From Bugula neritina (Eukaryota; Bryozoa; Gymnolaemata; Cheilostomatida; Bugulidae), in the NCBI GenBank assembly GCA_964035545.1, contig OZ037770.1, positions 2,602,001 to 2,666,000 on the forward strand: a stretch of 64,000 nucleotides of DNA. The letters run 5' to 3'. The notes below the pieces were generated by a model that had not been told where the DNA came from, did no database searches, and was given only the letters and a program-made list of their open reading frames with translations. This document shows positions 1 to 28,086 of the stretch, piece by piece (positions within the stretch are counted from its first letter, which is position 1; every line of letters starts with the position of its first letter). Made by a program: the position numbers and the translations under genes.

Positions 1-44
1 TCATCCAGTCTATTCAGACTGTTAGCGTGCACCTTCTACTACTC

Positions 45-990
45 TTAAGTTGGAGATTTCCTTACAGCAGCGAACTGTAGCACGAGAGCGCCCAGGTACA
101 GTACAACGCTGCACCACCTGCACTCCCCCACCAAAGGTCGGCCAAACAGGTCAACACAGGGCAGCCCACGCCCGCCCATCACCACTGCCGACTTGTTAAA
201 ATCAAGGTGGCACCTATGTCGCTTCAGAAATGGCATGCCCAAGATGGCGTCCTCCTTGAGTTGACTGATGATAGAGGTATCGCTAATCACCTGATCACGT
301 ACTCTACCAGTCAACTCTATTACCCCATAGAAAGAAATACACGACCCGTCCGCCAACGTGCCATGCTCCACTTCATATGGTTCAAGGCTAGCCCTGTCCC
401 TAGCACTGAGTGTGTCAAACAGACGTTAGCTCAGAAGATTTGTGGTACACCCAGTGTCCAATAGGAAGGTGGCAGCTTTTCCGGCAAGTTTACTGAGGAG
501 GAAATAGCTGCTTCCATATGGCTGAGCGCTCACTGAGCGGTTTGTCTCTTGAGGTGACACCTCATGTGCATGGAGTTGGGAATGCACCTGTGCTTTCCGG
601 TTGCGAGGGGGTCGTCGACGCTTCGTGGGCAAGTGGGTTACATCTCAGTTTTGCTCACACACGGGTGGCCGAGTGAAAGCTCGGTCCTGCGCTCGTGTGG
701 GTAACCAAAGGAAATCCCTGTCTTGCTCCCACGCGTCGTACATCCTCTCATCAGGCAAACCTTCAAAGCGGTTTTTGAGTGCCCAAGCCGGAGGTTGTGG
801 CGGACCTTGCAGCCTACTAACTCTCTTTGGGGCTTGCCACTCTGGCGAAAGCAGCCTCCTCACCCGGTGGGGTTCGGGCCTTGGCCTTCGCCTCGGAGGG
901 TTAAACCAGGGCCCACAGTTGGCGGAGTCTATCGTGGGCTGTGGCCATTTAACTGCCTCGCTCTACCATGGGGGCAACTTCGTATGAAGT
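45..990 (-). pseudogene. gypsy element A gag/pol linker and aspartic protease (broken)
   Basis: The minus strand encodes a basic, proline-rich linker followed by a retropepsin-like protease. The active-site motif [12 protein letters not shown] lies near 470-430, followed by a conserved stretch with GSCISFYGVIELTGRVRDQ and the [11 protein letters not shown] region. A stop codon directly follows the active-site segment near 437 and another lies in the linker near 643. The protease would release Gag and Pol products in an intact copy. The same region is present in the four other gypsy copies of the window. Assignment by motif and by comparison inside the window; a non-functional copy. Confidence 0.75.
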
Positions 991-1256
991 GCCCACCACT
1001 ACCACAACCCTAACATACGGGGCCCCACCTGTCGTTGACTGCTGCCGGCGACCCCACTGGGTCGCTCGGATTTTGACTGTTGGCGTAGTTGCCTGATCTC
1101 GGCTAACAGCTCCCAAACCAAGCTTGTGGTCAAGCTAGTTGGCTCGTCGGCTGCCGCCGTGGCGACATGTACAGCTGTTATCGCCGGCGACGTCGACACG
1201 TCGTCGTCGGCTCCTACTTGCTGTATTGTCGTACCAGGCCGGCACGCACTGTCGGC

Positions 1257-1802
1257 TTAGAAATAGGCATTTCCAAGCCGGAGAGCTTGCTCCATAGTCT
1301 CAACCTCGGCCACCAGCAGGTGCTGCTTCAATCCGAGGTTGTTGACATACTGGAGGAATGCATCCAGCGCCAAGCTCTGTTGACTATCAGCAGGCGAGTC
1401 GCCATAAGCGACTTGTGCCAGTCGTTCGACTACGGTCGCGTGCTCTCGCAGGTTAGTCTTAGGATTTCTCCTAAGTCCCTGGAGTCGCGCGCGAGCATCT
1501 CGAGCGGTTAACCCAAACCGAGCTCTCAATGCCTCAAATATGTCACCGACATCCTGGCCTATCCCATAGGGTTTAGCCGGCCCTGTCAGACACCACCGTA
1601 GCTGGATCAGAAGAACCCTATTTGGCCATCTGCAAATGGCTGCCACATCACTGAATTCAATGATGAATTGCTCCACATCTTCTTCTCCTGAGAAGATGGG
1701 AGCCCGCAAATGGTACCTGTTCATAGGCAGCGCTGGGCCGCTTATGTTGTCCTCCTCCATCACTACCGGTTCCTGACGGGCTACGTCCTCGTCGTCGGCC
1801 AT
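1257..1802 (-). CDS. gypsy element A Gag N-terminal region (181 aa open frame)
   Basis: The open frame begins 43 bp inside the primer-binding site, as expected for gag. It contains the landmarks shared by all copies in the window: RYHLRAPIFSGEEDVEQFI, the LRARFGLTARDARARLQ segment and REHATVVERLAQVAYGD. These correspond to the capsid-like part of Ty3/gypsy Gag. The frame ends at a TAA while homologous copies continue, so the nucleocapsid part is separated by a stop. The role would be assembly of the retrotransposon particle. The call rests on position after the PBS and on similarity to the copies at 42754 and 59650. Confidence 0.75.
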   Translation of the reverse strand: MADDEDVARQEPVVMEEDNISGPALPMNRYHLRAPIFSGEEDVEQFIIEFSDVAAICRWPNRVLLIQLRWCLTGPAKPYGIGQDVGDIFEALRARFGLTARDARARLQGLRRNPKTNLREHATVVERLAQVAYGDSPADSQQSLALDAFLQYVNNLGLKQHLLVAEVETMEQALRLGNAYF

Positions 1803-1844
1803 TTTTTTTCTACTCCCTGGCTAGGAGCATTTGCAATAAGCAAG

Positions 1845-1862
1845 ATCCCACTGCTGCCACCA
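1845..1862 (-). promoter_or_regulatory. Primer-binding site (tRNA-Leu type), element A
   Basis: On the minus strand it reads TGGTGGCAGCAGTGGGAT, one base from the LTR end. It matches, with one difference, the complement of a typical metazoan tRNA-Leu 3' end (ATCCCACCGCTGCCACCA). Confidence 0.75.
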
Positions 1863-1863
1863 C

Positions 1864-2554
1864 TGTAGTGAATTTTGCAGTTCACTATAATTTGTGGGTC
1901 TACTTATGCAAAGCCACTTCACCAGGCTTATCACAATTAAATAGAGTTTATTACTTAGAAATGATACAACAATAAAAGCTACTAATACTAACACACACGA
2001 TTACATGTTACAGAGCAATTCATACACAGCTATTTCTGATCAAGTCCCAAGCTGCTCTGCCGGTCAAGCTGCCTAGCGTGTTTTCACAGCACATTCGCAG
2101 CTCCGCCTATTACTAATTACTAGCTGTGTCTCATTGGTCACAAGATGATGCCATCCCAATAAACGACACTGCCGGTGTCGGATAGCAGTCGGCGTAGTGG
2201 ATGCAGAGTCGTCCCTGTCGATATTAATTAACCCCATAACAATATGCATAACGCTGACATTTTCTACCAAGCACGCTAACTGCCAGTGCAAATCATCTGC
2301 ACCTCCTGTTAAGTTTGATTGGCTATTCTGCGTACGGTTGTTGATTCTAGTTAACTAGTCTTGCCTTGGTCCACTGCGTACAGCAGTAGCTAATAGTTAG
2401 TACACAGCCCAGCGTAGAAAAGATGCTATGAGTTGTAGTCGCAGCCCTCCCATAATTACGTCTACTGCCAATGTAGACGTCAAGCCATGATGTACTAAGA
2501 CTAAGCGGTGAGGAGTGGTCCATTCGATAATAACATAAACTAAAATCCTTTACA
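1864..2554 (-). repeat. 5' LTR of element A (691 bp)
   Basis: On the plus strand it begins TGTAGTGAATTTTGCAG and ends CCTTTACA, i.e. TG...CA ends on either strand. The inner end is similar to the LTRs at 8635-9029 and 9811-10205, which belong to a related family. The partner LTR lies outside the window. Confidence 0.75.
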
Positions 2555-2556
2555 AC

Positions 2557-2640
2557 ACAATATAGTAAATACAACAATAAAATAATATAATAAAACAATA
2601 TAATATAGTAAATACAACAATAAAATAATATAATACAATA
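2557..2640. repeat. A/T-rich tandem duplication of about 43 bp
   Basis: Two near-copies of a segment containing ATAGTAAATACAACAATAAA lie between the LTR of element A and the donor site of the gene 1 acidic exon. Confidence 0.6.
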
Positions 2641-2657
2641 TAGCACTGAACACTCAC

Positions 2658-20340
<17,683 letters not shown>

Positions 20341-20430
20341 GGTTACCAAATATCTTTACAATTGAGTCATTTTAATGTGTTTCAGCTTAGAATTGGCAGT
20401 TCCAGCTACAACAGATATGAACTATAGAAA
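20341..20430 (-). promoter_or_regulatory. 5' region conserved between gene 1 and gene 2
   Basis: About 90 bp upstream of the ATG resemble 60990-61068 (GTTACCAAATATCTTTA and AGCTACAACAGATAT are shared); farther upstream the paralogues diverge. Probably 5' UTR and part of the promoter; no TATA box can be assigned. Confidence 0.4.
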
Positions 20431-20689
20431 ATACATTTAACTATTCTCTTTTGCCCATTTCGATTTGAATTATAAATTAATGGTGCATTTCATTACTTGA
20501 AACGACACTGTGTCGAGTTAATATGGAACTTACTTAGTAAAATACTATATATAGACACACAGATACCCTAATGCATAGCGTACTGCACAATCTTGATACA
20601 TATCATATATGTAATAACTCGGTACATAGAATTGGTATGTCAAATTATATTACAAAAATATACAAGTAATATAATTTGACTTGTATATT

Positions 20690-20977
20690 TTCGTTCTTGT
20701 TCTTCTGCAATCCTCTTGATGGTCCTGTGTTTCTCTCTACAATTCTATTGCCGCTCAGAGCGTAAGCGGTGCGAAACCTCATAGCGATTCCCCACTTGCC
20801 AGAAAACTGCTCTACCGCTGCTGACCTAAACACCATGGAATTGTCTATGAGAAACTTGTAATATGGCCCTGGCTCAACAACAACACTTTGTGATTGAGCA
20901 AAAATATGCTCTGCATACATGGTCTGCAGTCGTCGCCATATGGCAAACATTGATGGACCACAGTCTATCATCGACAA
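20690..20977 (-). pseudogene. Integrase core fragment of a second gypsy-like family
   Basis: The minus strand encodes MIDCGPSMFAIWRRL, PYYKFLIDNSMVFRS and GKWGIAMRFRTAYALSGN followed by RIVERN. These correspond to the parts of a retroelement integrase core around the second Asp (DN) and the Glu (VER). The wording differs from the integrases of the other gypsy copies here ([14 protein letters not shown]), so it is another family. No complete element surrounds it. Confidence 0.6.
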
Positions 20978-21211
20978 GAAGCGTCGGCCCTAGTAGTGAG
21001 TCACACCAATGGCAACTCTGTTCCAGTTGTTTTTTACTGAGAAGTTTCTTGTTCACACAAAGCTTTCAGATCACAAGGCAGAATCAATTCTCAAAGATGC
21101 CTCGCACCCAGCGAGCTCTGTCTTTACTTGATATCAAAAACAGATCCCCACAAATCTGCCTAGCAGAATACAGAGTTTTATCAAAGCCATGTGGTGAGAA
21201 AAATGTGCGGC

Positions 21212-21835
21212 CTAATAAATTGAATCCTCGATACTTTCACCAGTGGCCAGTGCTACAGTCACATCTGCACCAAGACTTCCTGTTTCTGTGTCTGTTTCCT
21301 GTTGATGGCATAATATGGCGTCTCCATAAAAGTGGTATACTCCACAGGGGCAAAAAGTCACAGTAAAATGTGGGGGGACGTGTATTCGTAGGCATTTGAG
21401 TGTGGAGAATGTGCGTCGACAATCGCTACGTTTCCTGTTGGTGTCCTGTCCAATAATGACCTGTATCAAAGTTCGGGTTTGTCTGGTTGCCCAAGTCGTC
21501 CGTCGTAGTAATGCTAGGGGTAATTCCAGTTTTTCGGTGGTGTCCAGCTGTATAGCGTAGTCATCAGGGGTGGTTGTCGGCTGTTCCGTCGGCGTCGTCA
21601 GGTGTACGTCAGATAACATGCAAAGTCTAGCTTCAGATATGCCGTCCCAGTGTGTGGCGGGAGTGTCGAGTAGAGTCTGTATTTCGGAATATACAGGTAC
21701 AATCTTGCCTGCAACAGAGTATTCGGATTCAAGCATGATGTTCTCGAAGCACACTTCCTGCGGGGGACTCCACCTAGTCAGTACGACACTGTGACTGAGT
21801 TGGCAACCAACAACCTCCTGGATTCCATAGACCAT
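21212..21835 (-). CDS. Retroelement accessory ORF with CPCG zinc-finger-like motif
   Basis: 207 codons, open. The middle reads CLRIHVPPHFTVTFCPCG, then VYHFYGDAILCHQQ. It parallels [17 protein letters not shown] and [10 protein letters not shown] in the ORF at 53359-53775, which keeps an additional upstream CxxC. Both lie downstream of pol in gypsy elements, where an env or third ORF would be. The shared pattern is H...HF..T.CPCG...Y.....H, consistent with tandem C2H2-like fingers; here the first finger has lost a Cys. Function unknown; nucleic-acid binding is an inference. Confidence 0.5.
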   Translation of the reverse strand: MVYGIQEVVGCQLSHSVVLTRWSPPQEVCFENIMLESEYSVAGKIVPVYSEIQTLLDTPATHWDGISEARLCMLSDVHLTTPTEQPTTTPDDYAIQLDTTEKLELPLALLRRTTWATRQTRTLIQVIIGQDTNRKRSDCRRTFSTLKCLRIHVPPHFTVTFCPCGVYHFYGDAILCHQQETDTETGSLGADVTVALATGESIEDSIY

Positions 21836-22581
21836 CCGGATGATTGCTCAACTCGAAGTCACCAGTGAAATCATCTGACATCAGGAGTCCAACTTTATCA
21901 TTATGATAAAGTGAGACTGAAGTCGGTTACTAAAATAAATTCAAATTAATATAAACATAATCAGCTAGTAGACTTACCCTCTAAAACAGGTGTTGAACCA
22001 GCCATGCTGTTTTCTAGTCTGCTTTCGTAGGGCCCGTAGTAGCCAAGTTTTAGGAAACAAGACGTGCTGTCTTCCTGCTGGTTGTAATTGAAAAAAGCGC
22101 TCCACACAGCTAGAGTGGTTATGTAATACCCTTCTCGCTAGTGTATTGGCTTCGCCCTGCTGACCCCTCAGCTCACCTAATCTATACGTTGCTGGACAGC
22201 ATGCTATCAATTACTACTGTCCCACAGAATTATTTTGCACTGATAGACAGGTTATAATAAATTGTACATGTTGACCAAGTCGCAAAGGAAGTCTTGTAAA
22301 TAAGATGGTGGAGCTCTAGTACGTTGACTACTCTCCAACTGTACTAGGAGGGGGGCTGCTGCCACTGGCGACTCTATCACTACGGGTGGTGCCTCCAGTT
22401 TGGTGGGTCCACCAGTACGAGTGGTTCCCCTCTAGCTGCCTTCTCCTCGTAAATTCTAGGAGTTTCCTTCTCATCAGGGACGACAGGTGTGTCGGCCGGC
22501 TCCACAGACGGTGGGGCCAGCCCAGACCAGTTTTCGGATGTGTCAGCTGCCTCCTCCTGAGGTGGGGGCAGTCGGGACAAG

Positions 22582-22992
22582 TCAGTCGGCCACTCCTCTC
22601 TGATCTTGCAGCACCTCCTCCAACTTCATGTATGCCATGCCTCGTCCCTTCATGGTCGAACGGCACGCAGGCTCTAGGAGTAGAGGGGCCTGTTCTGCTG
22701 CATCAGGACTCACCCGGTACGGCTTCAATCGTGCTTCTTTCTGAACCGACACTTGGCCAGAACATTCCACTTTATACGTATGATTTGGCATCAACTCTAT
22801 CACGCAATAAGGACCCACAAACTTCGGCTGCAAATTAGGCGCCTGTCTGCGTCGCCAGTGATGACTGGTTATCCAGACCCAGTCGCCCACCTTATACAAA
22901 AGAGGGTCAACAGAGTGACTACTCCTGACCTGCCACTGCTGCTCACGTAGCACCTCGTGAGCCGTCTTCATGCTTTTAATGAGCTCATCCAC
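22582..22992 (-). pseudogene. Element B integrase C-terminal region
   Basis: Encodes [38 protein letters not shown] and SVQKEARLKPY, the GPY/F-type module after the integrase core. The same module occurs at 47480-47660 and 54830-55050. The catalytic core itself is deleted. Confidence 0.7.
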
Positions 22993-23199
22993 GTAATCAT
23001 GGACATTGCTCTCTTAAGCTGGAACATGATAGGATAGGTGTTCAGAAACCTGTGTTTCTCTCCCAAGCATGAGAAAGTTAGGGGTCTCGAGTGTACTGGA
23101 GTAAGGGGTACTACTATGATTTGCAGCATCACCAAGTCTCACTCTTCCTGACTCTCACCTATCAGCAGGCATCGACTCGGTATGAAAACGCAGCCAGTA

Positions 23200-24420
23200 T
23201 TTCAAGCCAGCCATATCAAAGAGGTGTGGTTTGTTTGTAATCTAAACGTACGTCCATACAGATGTGGTATAAAGTGTTTGACCGCCTTGACTACCGCCAG
23301 TAGCTATTTCCTGGTTGTACAGTAGTTCATCTCAGGGGCCGAGAGAGCTTTGCTATAGTAAGCTACCAGCACCTCACGGCCATCTGGGACCTAAGACAGC
23401 GCATCTCCCACATTGTGGTCAATGGCATCAGTATCCAAAATGCACTCCTTTGCCTGATCAGGGTACGCCAAGATGGGCGCCTCCACTAACCAATCCTTGA
23501 GGTGTTTGAATGCCTGCTATTCTGCATACGTCTACTGCCAACGTATACCCTTTGCAGTCAGCCAGTTTAGCATCTGAGCAATTTTTGCAAACTCAGGTAT
23601 GTACTGTCGATAGTACCCTAACAACCCCAGGAACGCTCGCAATTTAGGACGGTTGACAGGGACGGCCCAGTCCCTCACAGCACGTACCTTCTCCGGGTCG
23701 TTGGCATCCCCGTCTCGACCGACTACGTGGTCCAGGTACTTAACCTTCTGTTGCAATAATGCACACTTACAGAGCTTGAGCTTCAGACCAACAGCTCGAA
23801 GTCTGTTAAACACCTCTCTGAGCCGGCTGACATGAATGTCGAAGTCAGGGTAGATGACAATGACATCATCAAGATAGATTAGCAACGTCTTCCAGTGTCA
23901 ACCACTCAGGTCCTGCTCCATGAGTTGCTGGAAGGTGGCCGGCGCAGACGTAAGTCCGATCGACCGCATTTTCCACTTTCAGAGCTCATCTCGCATAATA
24001 AACGTGGCCTTATCCTGTGCATCAGGACTCAGGGGCATGTGTCAATACCCGCTCAGCAAGTCTAGCGTACTGAAGAACTTGCTACCAGCTAAGGCATCTA
24101 ACGACTCATCGATGCTAGGAAGAGGGTAAACGTCCTGGAGGGTCACGCTGTTCAGTTTGCAATAATCCATGCAAAACCTCCAGCTCTCATCCTCTTTCCA
24201 AACCAGGACAACTGGAGAACTCCAAGCATCATAGGCTGGCTCGATCAGGTTCCGGTTTAGAAGGTCTTGCACCTGTCAGCTCACTTCCTTTTTCTTCTCA
24301 GAACCTAGCCGGCGGGTCAGCTATTTAATAGGCACCGTCCCCGCTGCCAGGGGTATTTCATGACAGACAGCCTTAGCCAAGCCCATGTCATGGTCGCCCC
24401 AACTAAACACGTCTTTTTAT
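23200..24420 (-). pseudogene. Element B reverse transcriptase and RNase H (broken)
   Basis: RT landmarks: [46 protein letters not shown], then the catalytic [10 protein letters not shown] at about 23885-23860. RNase H follows: PILAYPD, CILDTDAIDHNVG and YYSKALSAPE. Several stops and frame changes interrupt it. Confidence 0.75.
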
Positions 24421-24766
24421 TCAGAGAGTAGCCGCGCCACTACCAGGCATTCCCGTTTACTCCCACAGTCATCACAGGCATCCCCGTACAAATCTACCAA
24501 GTGTTCAGGCACCGGCCCCCTGCTGTTCCTAGTTGGTACTCTCTGGGCCTCGTTCGCTGTCTCCAGGGCGAGCCTGACATTCTCCTCCTGTAAAGAGTAG
24601 AACTCCCCCACTAGTGAACCAGCCGGCAAATCTACCGGCTCCGTGAAAGGGTTTACACACTGAACCAGGAACTTCCCCCGCTCCTCCAGCCTATTCAGGT
24701 TGTTAGCGAGCTGGACGCTCCTCAGTGCACCTTCTACCACTCCTAAGTCGAATATTTCCCTACAGT

Positions 24767-25316
24767 TCACTCTGCAGCAAACTGTAGCCCGAGAGCGCCC
24801 AGGTACAGTACAGCGCTGTACCACCTGCACTCCCCCACCAAGGGTCGGCCAAATCGGTCGACACAGGCCAGCTCACGCCCGGCCATCACCACCGCCGACT
24901 TGTTAAAGTCAATGTGGCACTTGTGTCGCTTCAGAAATGGCATTCCCAAGATGGCATCCTCCTTGAGTTGACTGACGATGAAGGTCTCGCTGATCACCTG
25001 ATCACGGACTCTACCAGTCAACTCTATCACACCGTAAAAAGGAATACATGACCCGTCCGCCAACATGCCATGCTCCCCCCATATGGCTCCAGGTTTGCCT
25101 GGTCCTTGGTACTGAATGTGTCAAATAGACGCCGGCTCAGAAGATTTGTGGTACACCCAGGCATAACCGCAGCTGTATCAGAGTAACCCTGGCACGCCAT
25201 CGACAGATGGCTGCCACATCACTGAATTCACTGATAAATTGCTCCACATCCTCTTTTCCTAAAAAGATGGGAGCCCGCAAGTGGTACCTGTCTATAAGCA
25301 GCGCTGGGCTGCCTAG
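24767..25316 (-). pseudogene. Element B gag stub fused to protease
   Basis: The gag start (RYHLRAPIFLGKEDVEQFI) runs to about 25160 and is then joined to the protease downstream of its active site ([29 protein letters not shown]). Compared with element A about 1.1 kb is missing between gag and protease, including the DTG motif. Confidence 0.7.
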
Positions 25317-25339
25317 TTTTCTGATCTCACTGACACTAC

Positions 25340-25709
25340 AGTGGACACCTTTGTTACTCGTGGTTTAAAATTTTGCATGCAAAAATGCCACAGTTTTGCC
25401 CTAGGCTTAGATTATTATGCGTTTATTTAATACAATTTATACACAAGTAAAATTATACAGGACTTAGAAAACAAGTTACATAATCGCAGACAGAATCCAC
25501 ACACTTATTGCTAGCTAATGTATACTGCCTGACTGCCGGCTATCCAAGCGTGCTGCTATCTTCTAATTAACTAGTCCTGCCTTTGTTCACAGCGTGCATC
25601 AGTAGCGTAATAAGTACTGTCAGGCCGAATATAGGAGAGACGCTAATAGAAAAGTAGCAGAAGAGTTGGAGTTGTCCTTTTGATAATACTGCTATACGAA
25701 ATCTCTACA
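25340..25709 (-). repeat. LTR-like sequence of element B
   Basis: The right half (TTAACTAGTCCTGCCTTTGTTC to CTCTACA) resembles the right end of the element A LTR; the left boundary is not clear. Confidence 0.45.
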
Positions 25710-25727
25710 CTTGCATTTGAAAGTAGC

Positions 25728-28080
25728 GTAAAATTTTGCCAATAATTTTGAAATTTAGGCATCAACTTGAAAAGCAAATAGCTAGCTTGGTAGCTATTTA
25801 TTTAATCAGATTTAAAGGCTATAATTATCCAAAAATTGCCAAGCTGCCCCAATGACATCAATTTCAAAAACTTTTAGGCTATTCGGTTGAAAACTGGAAG
25901 TTTAAACTAAGCGCTATTGTTTACATACGTAAAAGACCATATATGGTCCATTGCTCTGTGTAGGGACAAATATAGTCCATTGATCGAGTAAGGGTTAATA
26001 TCAAGTAAAACATCTCAAATAAATGCTCTATTAGTACTAGAACTGTTGTAAAGATGTGATGAAGACATAGGGTAGAAAAAATATTTGAAAATTATATTAC
26101 AAAGATGCCTGTCTCCAAGTATAAAATAATTCAAATTAACTTTGCATAAATACTGAACTTTGCTTTTCTTTCAATGTTTTTCTTTTAAAGAAACCTTAGC
26201 CATGACGTAAAACTATGTAAAGCATTAGCGTTTCCTTAAACAAAATGTAGCACAAGCTCCTCAAAATATGCTGGAATGTTTGTGCAACAACTGGTAACTA
26301 CTGTACACAGTAAAACTTGATCACAAAGTTGAAAGGTCAACAGCTATAAAGTGCATGGTCATGACAGACAGGACAACAAATAAATAATAAGACTTATATC
26401 ATAGTTGCCATTTAAGCATTGCTCAGCAACAAAAGCCACTAAAATTTGTTCAGTAGCATATTTCCTTCAAAGTTTTTTTATGTTGGGAGGACACAACTTT
26501 CATTTATATACAGAAGATCTTGAGGACAAATATTATATAGGCAAATGCTGCTTCACAATGATGGTTTGTCTCAACTACTTTTCAAGACAACAAAATATTA
26601 ACGTTAATTAATTTCATGTAATGCAGTGTTTTAAAATTTAGTAACTGCCATACAAATAAATCTTAATGACTCTACAATTTTGAAAAATGTCTTCAGATAG
26701 AAGCACGTTTCAATAACGCTGCATGTTTGGTAAACTGTGAATAAGGTAAACCAGATGCATATTACAGAAATAAACAAAATGCTTACCGGCTGTCTTAGTT
26801 TTCTCCCATATGGAGGCGTTTGAATGGTGGCCCGTTGACTGCTCAGACATGTGTGATTGAAATGTGACCAGCTACTGAGTGTTGAAGATAATGATTGGTT
26901 GCTGAGACTAACTTGTTGTAGAAACATGCTTCACCCTCGTGATTCTTATTAGTCTAGAAGTAACCTCCAATTATCTTTCACTCATTATACTTCGAGGGGT
27001 GGCCACGCAATTTTTTTAGAAATAGAAAGTTTGAAGGGTCCTAATTAATCTGTGAAAACTCTAGACTGTTCTGTGCACCCAGTCAGTCACAAAGGCGCTT
27101 CAAACTTTTAAAATTAATCAGGAGTTGTTTTCTCTTAACGTTTTTGTGAATCGGCTAAATATTTTGGAATTATTCAAGCTAATTTATTATATATAAGCAA
27201 AATAAATTTGCTAATAATTATAGATACTTTTTTCACTTTTCTTTTATAAAAACTCTAAATTTTTCTGTTCACCCGGTTAGTCACAAAAACTCTTTTAAAT
27301 GTTACAGGAGTTGTTTCCCCACAACTTTGTCCAAATCTATTAAATATTATCTTGAAATTATTGAAGCTAGTTTATTATATATACAAGCAAAAACTTTTGC
27401 AGATAATCATAGATGTGTTTTTCACTTCTCTGAGTTTATTTCTAGTGATTTTTTTGTGAAAAAATCTGAAAAAAGTGGATTATTTGGACGAAAACAAGCA
27501 AAGGAATGGGTTTATTAGTTATAAGGCAAACATTATTATTGATCGGCTATAAAAAAGGCGAATTATAAGTAAAGCTGTGTCTGATAATAATTTTCTTCAC
27601 CATTTTTATTATATAATAACTACTTTTACAAAAAAGTAATGAGAAGCATGAGCTGGTTGATCTGGACTCCGGAAGATAATATTTTAAATGTGTACAATTG
27701 AGCTTTGCTAATAAATTTAGGCTGAACTATATATACATAAGCAATTTGGTTTTTAAAACAATGCTATTGGTTAAAATGCATATTTTTATACTATCTTGAT
27801 ATAATGACTATAGAGCCAATTTATCTCAGTTATAGTTACAGAAGAAATACCCTAAAGCTTTCCTATAATGTTTAATATATATGGTTATATTTAGACCACC
27901 CATTAGAAAAATGATCTTGGGCTGCCTCATTCAAAGATCATAGGCATGTACTTTTTTCATATGTGCCATTTGTTACAAAAATAATAATTTCTTATCAGCA
28001 AATAAAATAAGCTGAGTTTGAGACTGGTGCATTTTTGTGTGAAACATGGAGTAAAAATATTTTAGAGAACAATATTGTTA
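25728..28080. other. AT-rich intergenic DNA
   Basis: No supported gene. A possible small exon on the minus strand (26926-26788, MFLQQVSLSNQSLSSTL, donor-like GTAAGC) has no partner exon, so I do not call it. Confidence 0.4.
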
Positions 28081-28086
28081 TTATAG

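Larger units (their letters stand above)
1..2554 (-). mobile_element. Ty3/gypsy LTR retrotransposon A, 5' part (edge-truncated)
   Basis: Reading right to left: an LTR (2554-1864), a primer-binding site (1862-1845), gag (about 1802-1000), a linker and protease (about 990-45). The element leaves the window at base 1, so RT, RNase H, integrase and the other LTR are not seen. The order and the gag and protease sequences match the complete elements at 42231-49235 and 52467-60013. It sits about 100 bp beyond the last visible exon of gene 1 and probably lies in a gene 1 intron. The frame is broken by stops in gag and protease, so this copy looks inactive. Confidence 0.85.
21974..25709 (-). mobile_element. 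Ty3/gypsy element B, decayed and internally deleted
   Basis: Right to left: LTR-like sequence ending TCTCTACA at 25709, a gag N-terminal stub (about 25316-25160), protease (25150-24767), a connecting region and RT (24420-23532), RNase H (about 23530-23200), then a jump to the integrase C-terminus (23010-22582) and a proline-rich tail. The accessory ORF at 21212-21835 probably belongs to it. Two internal deletions are visible: gag to protease at about 25160, and RNase H to the end of integrase at about 23190. No clean 3' LTR was found. Confidence 0.7.

Noticed and set aside
601-1013. Plus-strand ORFs of 96-128 codons
   Set aside because: Antisense to gypsy gag/pol, with no conserved motif.
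26788-26926. Possible first exon on the minus strand (ATG, donor-like GTAAGC)
   Set aside because: No downstream exon, paralogue or recognisable domain.
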